Shown here piece by piece: positions 1 through 11,673 of a stretch of DNA of 64,000 nucleotides (within the stretch, counting starts at the first letter, position 1; each line of letters opens with the position of its first letter). Origin of the DNA: Trichinella spiralis (taxonomy: Eukaryota > Nematoda > Enoplea > Trichinellida > Trichinellidae). A model generated the notes under the pieces. The model searched no databases, was not told the origin of the DNA, and saw only the letters and a program-made list of their open reading frames with translations. Both the position numbers and the translations under genes were made by a program. The stretch spans positions 6,149,716-6,213,715 of the forward strand of contig CM012955.1 in assembly GCA_000181795.3 (NCBI GenBank), written 5' to 3'.

Positions 1-1562
1 ATTTTTAATGGTGAAACCTTACCACTGAATTCCGCGTCATCAAGGAAGACGGAATCTGGATTGAAGTGTATCGTTGGAAAAATTTTCCTACCTCAGGGTT
101 ATCCAGACTCGTAAAAATTGACAAAATTACTAACGTTAATAACTGTATAGTAGAGTGAAAAGTATCGTTTTGCAGTGTTACTGAAGATTACTTTGACTAT
201 CAGTGCTGGGATAGTTTGCAAGCCTTTTGCAGCAGTGTTACAAATGCATTTGCTTTGCATGCGGTTTTTAAAGCGGTCGGCGTTGGAAATGAATCTGCTT
301 CATTGTTAGCTGCAACTGTTGTTTGGCTGCTACGCAACGGGGTAGGTATGATGTCACAAATTATGTTTGCTTGGTTTTGTGCTGGTCATTTGGACAGCGA
401 CTGTAAATCTTGGCGTTTTGTGGCGGACGTCCTCAACGATTGCAGCATTTTTTTGGATCTCATTGCTCCATTATCAGAAGTTAGTTTACTTTTATTTAAA
501 TAAAATTTTATTTTCTTTTAAAATTATACCAAAGCTGTATCAATTTATGATGTTTTATAATGAATCAGAATAAAGTTTAGAAAGTGTGTAAATAGGCGTT
601 TGAAAAGACCGTTTTAATTTTGTTTAAATGGAATTTTTCTAAGTAATGATAATAAAATACAATCGCCCCTTGAATTATATAATATATGATTTGCATATTT
701 TCAGAGTACTTTTGTTTACGTTGCTTGTTTGGCAAATGTTTGTCGGAGTATTGTCGGCATAGCTGGTGGGGCAACTCGAGCAGCCATTACTCAGCACCAA
801 TCGAGACGTCATAACATGGCCGATGTAGCGGCAAAGGATTCTAGCCAAGAGACGATGGTAAATTTGATTGCACTGGGTTTTAATTTGGCATTGCTTCCAC
901 TTGTTGCTCATCATGTTCTACTCGTGTGGACATTGTTTTTGATGTTCACTTTTATGCACATTTATGCTAATTACAGAGCTATACGTGCTTTGAAATTTGA
1001 AACATTGAATGAGAAGCGATTTCGTATGTTAGTTCAGAGTTTTATCAAAGATAATACGAACGCCAAAATGGGCGTAGAAATAGTGAACTATGAAGAATCG
1101 CTTGTTCCATTTGCTTTGACAAATTTCATCGGCGACAGCATTTCTTTGGGAACTTCTTTGATTCACAGAAAGAATTTAAAATTGCTTTGCTTTCACAAAG
1201 CTGATCAGTATTTCATTTTTGTATATCAAAAATTAGATGGTACTTTGAAAATTGATATAAGCCTGTCTGTTGAAAGCGAAAATGCAACCATTTTGGAAGC
1301 TTATTTCAAAGCGGAATATTTTTTGCTGAAATTTCACGATTGGTATCACTTGTATTGAATTGACGATACAGTTAATGTATTGTATTCTTTTAGCATGGTT
1401 ACATGTGAAAAAGATTCAATTTTCAATGAAGCATTGGCCATTTTTCCAAACTTTTGCATAACAATAGAAAAATTTGGTTGGCTAACTGATACGTTGAATT
1501 TTATCATCGATGACTGGCGGTGGAAAATTTGCAGTGAAAATAGCACCGCTTCAACTGTTTAA
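1..1562 (+). CDS. rus1: RUS1/DUF647 family membrane protein, 3' part (5' end outside window)
   Basis: Exons are 1-110 (open to the window edge), 176-479, 705-1342 and 1394-1562. They join in frame to give 406 residues and a TAA stop. The product carries signatures I know from the RUS (root UV-B sensitive, DUF647) family: FLPQGYPDS, a CWDSLQAF block, a GVGN block, the GGATRAA motif followed by NMADVAAKDSSQET, then HIYANYRA and ETLNEKR. The last exon supplies the usual C-terminal FPNF...DDWRW ending. Several hydrophobic stretches fit a multi-pass membrane protein. Plant RUS proteins are linked to UV-B signalling and auxin transport; the animal member has no settled function. The start codon lies upstream of the window, since the frame is open from base 1. 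Introns are short (65, 225 and 51 nt). A likely polyadenylation signal AATAAA is at 1862-1867. Confidence 0.9.
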
Positions 1563-4250
1563 AAGTATTTATGGATATTTTGTCAATTGGTGCACATTTG
1601 TTACGCGATATATTTTATCTTATCACCGAATTAAATTTTACAATTAGCAACAGAATATCAGATAGTGTCGATTGAAAGATTTTTAGAATTGAATGAAAAT
1701 GTTTGAATTTGCTATTCTCATAGTAGGTTTTGCATGAAATGCTTGTCGGTTTGCATTAATATATATTATTAATATTTACTGAAAAATTTAAATATATTTG
1801 GAAAAATTGAAAATAATAACAATTCATATGTGATAGTTATTTATGGAAGTGAAGTAATTTCAATAAATTCATCATAATAATTCATTTAAAAAAAGCACAT
1901 TTCTTTTTCTTTTGCTATCAATGACATTTGTTTGCCTGTTGATTTGTGCTTTTTTGTTGAAGCGAATTTATTTTTTTGATCTTAGCTTTTTTCTGCTTCA
2001 ATGACGCGGAAATGGTGTCGCCACTGAGTAATTGTACAAGTCTCACATCCTGCCAAGTGAAGTTTCAATTCATTGCAAAATGCTTGTTTACGCTATTTGT
2101 TTCAACTGATGATGGTTAATTTTATAGTTTTCAGCTTGAAAAAGCCCACTTCCGGCAGGATACTTATTTTCGAAGTCAGTTATCACATGTCAAAATTGTT
2201 TTCTCTGTTTATTTATGCACCGATTATCTATTTATCATGTGGGAGGAGGTGCTTGATTATATATTTTTTTTCATTGCAAGATGAAATAATCTTTCTGTTG
2301 CAGCAAGAAATATGAATAAATTTTAAAGTGAATTTATTGATTTATTGAATTTCCAAAGTTGATAAAATAACTACATCGGGTGTTTATTCAATAATGAATA
2401 ATTCTTTATTAATATTAGCATTATAGTGTGTGTAGATTTAGTAAGTTTTTGTTGTTTATATATTGTGGTATTTTTATTGTTATAATGCTTTATTTTCAGA
2501 AGTGTATAAAAGCATAGTTGGTTATTGATTTTTGATTGGCATGACGGTTCACAGCATTTTTCAAATCTGCTGCTGCTTCGTGGATAATTTGATGCCTTAT
2601 CAGTACCGAGTACCTCTCATCAGTGTTGTTTGCTTTGCATGAGTAAGCAGTAGGCAGAAAATTGTAAAGCTGCGCGGCATTCTGCTAATTGTGTACACAT
2701 ATTATGCATCAAAAGCGGGCCAAGTGATTTTGGGGGAACATTTAACCTGAAGCAATGGAAGCTTAGCAAAAAGAATGCAAAATATATTGATTATGATAGA
2801 GAACTGTTTGTTTGTTTTTTATTTCAGTATTAGCATGTATAAGAAGCAGAACAGAAAAAAATAAACTCGAAATGTCCATTTCAACTGACTCTGAAATTGA
2901 CTAATGAGCACGCATTTGAACGAATTTTTTTTCACATTAATTGAGAAAAGTCTATTTTTAGAATTACAATTTTGCGAATGTATTTTTCATTCGAAGCAAA
3001 TCATTGACAATGCTCGTAACAATATTTTCCTCTTTAACATTGGAATTGGACATTAAACTCAGATTTTGTTTTTGAAACTTTAGCAAATTGGTTTTTTTAA
3101 TAAGAAGAAAAAAATGGAAAAATTATTGTTGACGAAATTAAAAGTCTTTTTGCAAAATCAGTTTCTTTGTTCAAGTTTTATTATTTCAAGAGGAAATTTA
3201 TTTGTTTTTTTTCTTTTTGAATTGCGTTTGCAAATGATATTAACTGGTAAGCTGCAACACTTTGAGAAGCATTGGAAAATCCTATCAAAAAGCATTAATG
3301 TATTAGAGTGAAAATGATCACATTTTGAATGATAAAATTTCAGTAACTTGTTGCATTAGAAATTGCTAAATTTTTGCATAATCAAAATTTTCGAAATTGT
3401 TCAAGCATTTACTCATTGTGATTTGATTTTGGTGAATTTGTGAACGCTTTTCTGTTACATCAATAATATAATAATAAAGTGTTTCGCAAAATTTTTCCCA
3501 TTCAATCAGAACATTAGTAAAAGTTGATTTAGCCGAGGAATATTCGAAATTTTCTGCATTCGAAGATGTTTGTTTTTTTTTCTAAGAAAAACAAGAAAAC
3601 TTTTTCAAAATGCAATAAATTTAATTTAGTATTCGTTAAATATGTGCAAATCAATGCATTGAAGCATATTTGAGGCAGAAGAGAAAAAAATATATCAACA
3701 AAAAGCTGCTTGCGATGCTTTGCTTCTGCTTTCATGCTAATGCGAATGCATAAGAAACGTTCAAAGTGAAAAAGTCTGAAAGCACAAATGATGATTATTC
3801 TTTTATAGTTTGAGAAGTATTTTTAGAAAAATAGAAATGCAAGTTTTGCACTTTTGCATTAAATTTCGTAATTAAATTAGTATATTGGAATATTTCAGTT
3901 ACTGTTATTGCTAGTAATTGTTTTAAAATTGAAATATTCATAATATAATATTTGGTAATATTTTTTCGCATATAAAAAAAATAACTTGGCATATTTAAAG
4001 CTTTTAATGAAAATTGCTTGTAATTGGATACTTGCATCTTTGCAGATGTGAAAGAATATATTGCGCTAATCCATTTAAATTATCATCTATGGTATCCGTT
4101 AGGAAGGAAGCTGCGCACACATTAATTTGCATATTTCCACAGAGTAGATAAGAAATGAAAGAGCACGCTAACAAAGAAGCACTGGTAAGCGTAGTGAATA
4201 GTCGAAAGGGCAAATTAAGCGTTTGAACGGCTAAGCTAATTGTTTGTTGC
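1563..4250. other. Intergenic, no gene recognised
   Basis: This AT-rich stretch lies between the 3' ends of two converging genes. It has only short open frames with no family resemblance and no codon-like composition. A slightly GC-raised patch is at about 2520-2760. I see no RNA gene or repeat worth naming. Confidence 0.6.
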
Positions 4251-7200
4251 TCAGGCAAGCAAATCTTCAATTCTTCGATACGAAACCATGTTTATAACAC
4301 GATTTTGACAAGCCGATTCTTCATGCTTTGACAAATAGCTTTTCAAAGCAAATCCACGACCACAACGACGACATGCGAATGGTTTCAAACCCGAATGGGT
4401 CTGAATATGGGCTCGCAGATTCGATTTGTCGGCAAAAGCCTTTGAACATATTGTGCACTTGAATGGCTTTTCTCCTGCAACAAAACAATAGCATAACATC
4501 TAGCATAATAGTAACCAGTAGTATATGTTTCAGTTGGCAATAATTTTGATATTTTTACAGATTTAAGTATTTGTCAGTCATACAGTTAATCACTTTAACT
4601 GAAAAGTTTTATTTTCTATCTGACCCTTTGTAGAATTATGGTCGTCGTCGGCATGTCTCGTCTGATGATGGGAACGAGGTTGTCTTTAATTGCTCATCCT
4701 ACAATTCAGATACTACTATCCGACCCGACCCTGGTGAAATGGGGGCATTTATTGGAGTGACACCTCTGCTCTAGCTCTACTTCAGTAATGATGACGTATT
4801 TTCATTGTTGCACAGATTGTGGTGATAAAATGAGTCGTCCCAAGGGGACTCGACTTTGACTTGCACGTGTACGAGGTGTTTGTGTGTTGTAGAAGAACTT
4901 AATGAACAGACAGTTGTTCTGTTTGCCGAAGTTCCACTTGGCAAAATTTTCAGCTCATAAATCTAGCCTAGCTTATATCGATATATATGTATGTATATAT
5001 AGATGGATAGATTGCGGTGCTAATTGCTAAAAAAGACTAAAAAGAAAGCTGTGCGCATTTTTATTTCTTTTTTTCCCTGAACATTTTGACATTTGAAATG
5101 ATTTTATTCGATAGTAAAATTGAGCACTTAAATACTTGAGCAGAGCAACAAGAAAGCGAGATGTTGTTTTTTTCATTTGTTTAAATGTTTGAAAGTATTG
5201 CATTACCAATGGATTTGTTTAGTCGTTAAAAACAATTAAACTGTAAATTTGAAGAAGCGTAATGGAACTTTTTGAAGAATTTTTTTCAAAAGTAATTGGC
5301 AATAACTGTTATCAGAAAATGATGAATTTCTTTCCCTCTCTCTCTCTCTCGAACTTCTGCATTCGTTCTTGCTAGTGCTGCATATGCTGAAAAGCCAAAG
5401 CATATTCAATGTTTAATGTAGAAAAACAATTTTTCACTTCACAACTCAGCTAACTAGAGTGGAGACAAACAAAAAATTTCTAACATCATAGCTTGCATCT
5501 GAACAACTAATAGAAAGCTGCTTGATATGAATGCGCTTGTGCATGCAGGTTGCTGGAAGGCGGCGACGTTTGAAATATGACTATGGCAGATGGAAAATTA
5601 TCACCCGGCTACATTTCTGTTCGATACGAAAAAATGCAACCGATTCCAATGATCTTTGTTATAAATAAATAAATGCAAATATATATATATACTAAAGTGT
5701 GTTCAAAAAATGCGCCTTCGGCTCAACTTCTAAACAACAGATTTTTCATAAGCAGTGGTTTACAATTTTGCAGAAAATTTTGAAAATATTTCTTTTCCAT
5801 TTCAGCTTGTAAAAGAAAAATTATACATCTCGTAATCTAGACGGCCAATTTTAATCAATCTCCATTGCTATTGTCTCATTTGAATAATTTGTCATCTGAA
5901 TTTTGAAACAAAAAAAATATCATTCTTCTCTTAAGAAATAAATGAACGACAAATAGATTCAGTTTATCATTTTGCTATTTTCACAGTTACCGATTAAAGC
6001 TAGAAGATAAATTGAAGCTTGTCAGCTTCAATGATGATCATTCTTTAATCAAATTGAACTGCTTACTTCTATAAGCCGAACTAAAAACGAGCAACAATGA
6101 TAATAATAGATTTTTGCATTTTATCATCAGTGATCACTCAATTCACCTACATCTTTTATTCACTTGATTAAACTATCAAAGAACCTTTTGATTTGACACA
6201 ATTTCGAATGCCACGCATTTTATAATTTTTTGAAATTTGCATATATAAAGTGACATGTTTACTCAATGTGATTGATCGGACAAACGAAACGAACACCAAG
6301 CAGCTGGCGTTGAAGTATGTTCGTGTGAAAAATTTAAATTTTTCAACAGAATATGTTACCATTTTTGGCAGTGAACAATATGCGCATAGAATAATATACA
6401 CTAAATTGCACTTGCAACAACGCATTGTCACCGGCAATGCTTTCGAGGCGACAAATGGCCGATCAGTTTTCGTTCATCATTTCCACTCGCTTAGCGCATC
6501 ATTGATCTCAGGAAGCACTTTAGACTGCCACTTTTTTTCATTGGCGTTAAGCTAATTTTGTTTGTTTTTACTTACATCCGCGGCGCCATTCAACGTTGAA
6601 GTTCAATTCCGGCGCCCGACTGGCTTCACTCCATTTATCATGATTTGTTCGTCTTAATTTTCTACAAGTTGCTACATATATTCTGTTGGAATTATTGCAT
6701 TTTATGATGCGGATACGCAGCTTTGACAAATTCCATTTGCTCATCATCACCGACTGTCAATAGTTTCATAGTATTTGCAAATTTGTTGTCACATGAAAAC
6801 ATATTTGTAACATTTTTTTCAAACGCATTGATTCATGTCTTTATCAAATTTGCAATTGAGCAAAAGTGAAAATAATAAAGTCAATAATTTCAGTACAACC
6901 TGCTGCAAACTGTTTGAAAATTTGACTAGCATAAATATCACTTTAATTAAATAGCACGAACTGCATTCGTATTATTGCTAAAGTTATTAATTATGTTTAG
7001 TTAAGAAGCAACTGTTTCAGCCAATCTTGTAATTTATACTCTCAACCAACCCCCTAAATTCACTTTAAACAAACATATATATATATACATTTGTCTTTTT
7101 ATAATTATAAGTTTCCGTTTGGAATTGAACAAAATATTTCAGATATTGTTCTCTTGAAAAAGAATCTTGTTTGATCAATTTGTTCAATTATAAGAAGGAA

Positions 7201-7807
7201 GTTTTCATAAATTACCAAATGGATTAATGTTAATAATAAAATAAAACTGTATATTTTAAATATATGAACATTTTTTTTGGAAAGATGTTCCTTGTGATGA
7301 TTGGAATTTTGATTTTATAAAAGGAAAAAAAATTTTACCTGTATGAGTTCGCAAATGACCTTGGATGAGCCAATGTCTGGTGAATGTTTTGCCGCAAATT
7401 GGACATTTGCTTCCTTGAACGTGCAAGCGTACATGCAAACGCAATGTCAGCTCGGATTGGAATCGTCGTTTGCACTGTGCGCAACGGAACTCTCGATTCC
7501 CATTAACTGCTGGAACCACGCTCTGAGTGGGCGGGTCGACATTCATCAACGCCGGTGTTAGCTTGGTGTTAAGCTGGGCGTTGGTTTTACTTTGACAAAA
7601 ATAAAACGCTCCGGGTGAAGGTTGGACTATTGGACCGGCAAGGCTCTCCTGGTACAGTTGAGACAAATGGACCCAAGCCGGGTCGGTAGCCATCAGAAAA
7701 TGTCTCATGTGACCAGGCGGGGGTCGGATCGGGATTGGAGCCGCAATTGGAGTGCCGCTCATCATTATTGACGACCGAAACGCTTGCAAACTGTCGCACA
7801 TGTACAT
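4251..7807 (-). CDS. scrt: Scratch-type C2H2 zinc-finger transcription factor
   Basis: Coding exons are 7807-7339 and 4474-4251 on the minus strand, split by a 2.86-kb intron. They give 230 residues. Four consecutive zinc fingers fill the C-terminal half: FRCAQCKRRF..., SKCPICGKTFTRHWLIQGH, FKCTICSKAFADKSNLRAH and FACRRCGRGFALKSYLSKH. The last ends ESAC, giving a C-C-H-C finger. WLIQGHLRTHTGEKPF and FADKSNLRAH mark the Snail superfamily. The FALKSYL.KH.ESAC ending is typical of Scratch rather than Snail. Scratch proteins are neural repressors that bind E-boxes; the worm relative CES-1 controls neuronal cell death. Vertebrate Scratch usually has five fingers, so the first is missing here. I found no N-terminal SNAG motif within 1.5 kb upstream. 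I chose the ATG at 7807 because an acceptor lies just before it (exon start 7818) and the exon upstream is closed in this frame. Confidence 0.85.
4475..7338. other. Large intron of the scrt gene
   Basis: This stretch is non-coding in my model. It is mostly AT-rich. Two compositionally distinct, GC-raised blocks stand out at about 4620-4990 and 6420-6620 and may be regulatory. The first holds an imperfect palindrome near 4826-4848 (arms AGTCGTCCC and GGGGACTCGACT) and an E-box CACGTG near 4864. A short TC repeat is at 5336-5350. Confidence 0.5.
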
Positions 7808-7963
7808 TTTGTCCCAAGCTGAAAATAGTGAAAATAATTTTTCAATGCTTAAACTCCTTCTCTCGGTTGACAACTTTCGTCCAAGAGTAATCCGTTTGAA
7901 GCGCGATTCAAGCAAGAAATTGAAAAAAAACACAGGATAGCTGGCGACACGCTGCTGACTCAC

Positions 7964-7999
7964 TGCCGCAATTCAACCGAAAGATCACACTTGCTTAAG
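7964..7999 (-). promoter_or_regulatory. Probable 5' untranslated exon of scrt
   Basis: On the minus strand a consensus donor (GTGAGT) follows position 7964 and an acceptor (TTCTTACAG) precedes position 7999. The donor would splice over 145 nt to the acceptor before 7818. The exon has stops or a frame mismatch relative to the zinc-finger frame, so I read it as non-coding leader. Confidence 0.4.
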
Positions 8000-8040
8000 C
8001 TGTAAGAAAACTGCCGTTGTATAAGTATATAGCATACTAC

Positions 8041-8535
8041 TTCCTATGAGCTTGTTTTCGTCCAATCAGCTTCGAGCAGATGCTCAACGCTCGCGTGCAT
8101 AAGTTTTTTTTTATGTTTTTGGGATTCTAAACAGGGAAATGTGCCTCGCCGAGTTGTTGGTCCACTGGGCCAAAGATGGATATACGGCAGACGTAGAGGC
8201 GTGCAACTGTTGGGTCAGTAAGCCCGCGTGAGGTCTACTGCTATAGAGAAAAGCCATAAAGCGTCGACCTAATTAGCTGTTAGAAGAATAGGCTCAGAAG
8301 CGCCGCTCAGTGGCAACTGGCGTTCACTCACTTTTTGGGGCTTTCAATTAAAGGTCAAAAACAGCACGGCTCTTTGTTACACAATAGGCGACCCACGGTA
8401 CAGGCTCGTAAAATAGCTGTCAGTTGCGCGCTTCTGCTGCAAGTCCCCTCACCCAGGAGTCTTTGATCCGACCGACGACCCAACTCGTACATCGAATGCA
8501 GCTCATCTCCACAATAAACTTTTCTCATTGACTGC
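8041..8535 (-). promoter_or_regulatory. GC-raised promoter-like block upstream of scrt
   Basis: Base composition rises clearly above the flanking AT-rich DNA just upstream of the probable scrt leader exon. A CCAAT box core is at 8062-8066. The 60-codon open frame inside (8355-8537, minus) resembles nothing I know. I infer that this is the promoter and first untranslated sequence of scrt. Confidence 0.4.
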
Positions 8536-9477
8536 ATTTATTTTTTTTATCCAAATAATTACATCAACTATATGCATATATAATCAACACTACTGCACAA
8601 CATTTTTGCCTGCAGACAATGCAGACGTTTTTTTTTCAAATGCTTAGTATTTTTCTATTCACATAATATATCTTTCTACTTTTTGAACTAATTTGCTTCA
8701 ATGAATTTTTAAGTAAAAAGTCAACATATAAGATTAAGCAGCTAATCTGAAATGTGATAAAAATCTCATTTATCTCGAAATGGAAGTTGAACAGTGTAAA
8801 TTGTAAGAAAATGTGGAACAAAATTAAACATGGCCGTAAAAGTTATTTAATAATTAATGTTCTATTATTTATTAAAACAAATGCATTATGGAGGTCAATT
8901 CATGCAAATATTCCCGTGGTTTGGTATAGATAAAATTCTATTTACATGAGTAAAGTACAAACATTTTTTTGTTGGATATTTTTCATGCATTAGCTTGATC
9001 CTTTTTGCTATTTAATATAATTGATTTTCGAATAATACCGATGAAAAAATTATAGTGTTGTTCTGAAAAGAAAAGTATATGCTGTTGTTGTTCAGCTGAA
9101 TAGAAGAAGTTGGATTCATTATGTTCATAATATAGATAGAATCTTAGGTAATCGAAAATTCTAAACGTTGCCAAATTTATTGAAAGACAGATATGATATC
9201 TAGCATAAATGCATAAATAAAATTTGGATAAATTAAACATCTGTTCTAGCTAATTAGAATTTGTTGTCATTTTCCCTTAATATCATTAGTTGTAAAAATT
9301 GCATTGACAAGAAGTTAAAAACAATTATAATCCAACTTTTATTCTGCACAATGTAGAATGCAAATTCTTTATTTTCTGAAGTTACTTTGGTGCATAACTA
9401 AGCAAAAATGTCACAACATGGGCAATCAATTGCAAATATCAAATGTGGAGAAGAAAACATCTTCAATTATACATTGT
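8536..9477. other. Intergenic, no gene recognised
   Basis: This AT-rich DNA lies between the 5' side of scrt and the 3' end of the CABLES gene. It holds the likely CABLES polyadenylation signal (TTTATT on plus at 9368-9373). I see nothing else. Confidence 0.6.
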
Positions 9478-11673
9478 TCAAGATGCCCAGAGCAGCTTCT
9501 GATAATGTGCTTCCACATATAATGCAGGTAAATTGAGTTCAAATTCCAACGCTGAAGCAAGCGGCAGTTCATATTTGAACAGATCTTTACGTGATACACG
9601 GAAACGTTCTTCAATACTCTAAAATAAAATAAAATTGAAAAGAAAAATTTATACATAATTAGGAAAGAACAAAACAAAAAATTACAATTCATACTGTTTT
9701 GTTATACGTACCTCGATAATGATCTTTAACTGATTACCTTTGTAATCATTGATTTTCGCAGCTAATAATAAGCATCCTGCAGCAACTAGCTTTCTGTTTG
9801 TTTTATCGACCAATAACTGCAGTAAAAATTATTATAAAATTAATAAATACATCGATGAATTTATTTGAACAAGTATTCGAATATCATATAAGTATTGAAA
9901 TAATCAGCATATGCAAAGTGTGTAGACTGTGAATTGTTCACAGTGATTCAGAATACTATATTTGAAATTAAACGTAAAAAATCATAGCAAACCTTAAGAA
10001 CAATTTGATCAAAATAACAGTAAGCTTGAGCCAGAACAACCAGATCACCGTCATGTGCTAACATAACGCTTTTCATTTCTCTACGGAGACTGTAAATTTA
10101 AAAAGAATTTATTATAATATAAAAAGATAAACAGTACAAAACATTATGGGAATACGTTCTATTAAACAAACTTGCTAATTGGACTTTATAATTTTTCATA
10201 ATGTCATTATGAATTAATCAAATTCACCTGGTATACTTGCTATAAGTGAGTTGAATATCTGGATATTTTCGTTGAAACATAGAGTTGGATTCACGTTTGG
10301 CTTCCGCAGGATCAAAAATATCCATGATTGAAGTCTGAAAATAAAGTATAACAATATTAAAGTGCCATACAACTACAAATATTGCTAGATTTTTCAATAT
10401 TGTACTAAATAAGATGCAAATGTTAAAGTGGTTTTGAAAACCGACGATCTGAATGGTGTATCGTCCAAAAAAACGCGATCTAATTGTTTACTGCGTAAAA
10501 GCTCCAGATAACCTAAGAAAAGACAATGCAATACTGCAACTTGACATTCAAACAAGCTTTCGGATTTACATAAAAAATTCGTGCCTTCTGGATCAGAGTT
10601 CACTTGATCAGAGCCTGATGAAGCACCCGCTGATGACGAGTAAAGCTCTTTAAATGAAACAACCTGCAAATTATGAATATAAAATTTAAAAACATTTTGT
10701 AAATTTAAACGGAAAAAATTGTAGAAAAACTTGGCTCTGCTCAGGAAAAGGACGCAATGCTGCAGTCTCAGCGCCATCAGAATTTCTGCTGAATGCGCGA
10801 TACCTAAGACAATCAAAAAAAGAAAAATAAATAAATAAACAAAGAAATTGTTCACAGTTTAAAAAGTGGACACAAATGAATACCGTTTTTGTGGTGTATT
10901 TTTTTTAAAAGATAACACGCTGTAAACTGATACCGTAACATTGTGACAAACAATACCAATGCGCCTGCATAACACACTGCTCAACAATTTGTTGAATTCA
11001 AAATTGCCTTACTTATTTACGGGACCGCTGACATCCACATCATGGCAAGCAACTTGTGCATTTTCTGAATCGACTGAAGCATGATCGAGGAAAGGCAGAT
11101 CCATACCACAGGAACTGGCCAGTGTGCTTGAATCAAGACCAGCCGCTTCGGATGTAGGCTTCAGCAGAGATTTTCCAAGACTAGATATGCTGCTTTTTGA
11201 AAAATTGCTACTAATTCTTCCAGATATAAACTCAACGCTGTCGACACCTAGACTGTACGTAGACTGTAATGTAAAGGCGCGACCACGTTCGACTACATCC
11301 AAATCTGTTTGATCAACGTTAGTAAAATTGGACACTTTTTCCAATTCTGACAACGGCACTTCACTAGCTTTACTCTGATCAGCTTCCGATGACCATCTTC
11401 CAACAGGCGAACAGTCAGTACTGCTCAACCCTTTCATTGGACTAGCATTGTTGTACAGTCCATCCAAAGAAATGCTGCGAAGAAACGATTCGGCTACTTG
11501 CACATAATGACGACGCAACCGTCGCCTACGATTCACATTCTTCACAACAATTGGCGCATGAAATTTGTTTAAATGGAAATTTTCCACTGCTTTCTCAAAC
11601 AAAATAAAATTACATCAATTTTACGATGAAATATGCTTCATTATAATATTACTTCATGACCACAGCCCTCCAT
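9478..11673 (-). CDS. cables: CABLES (CDK5 and ABL1 enzyme substrate) with C-terminal cyclin box
   Basis: Nine exons on minus join in frame to 441 residues plus TGA: 11673-11653, 11593-11013, 10803-10731, 10663-10570, 10512-10406, 10334-10228, 10089-9993, 9816-9712 and 9618-9478. The N-terminal half is Ser-rich and carries [10 protein letters not shown] (residues about 44-52), the phosphosite-like block of CABLES. The C-terminal third follows family order: LDD...[36 protein letters not shown], then a cyclin fold with [47 protein letters not shown] and HYQKLLWAS at the extreme C-terminus. CABLES proteins link CDKs to tyrosine kinases such as ABL and SRC and affect cell-cycle and neuronal signalling. 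The least certain parts are the 7-codon first exon (59-nt intron) and exon 3. The family call is firm. Confidence 0.9.

Noticed and set aside
2073-2315. 80-codon hydrophobic plus-strand frame
   Set aside because: No family resemblance; AT-rich Phe/Ile/Leu content expected by chance.
7819-7963. N-terminal extension of the scrt frame beginning at a GTG near 7963
   Set aside because: There is no ATG; the stretch reads as an intron with a GTGAGT donor at its start and ATTTTCAG acceptor at its end.
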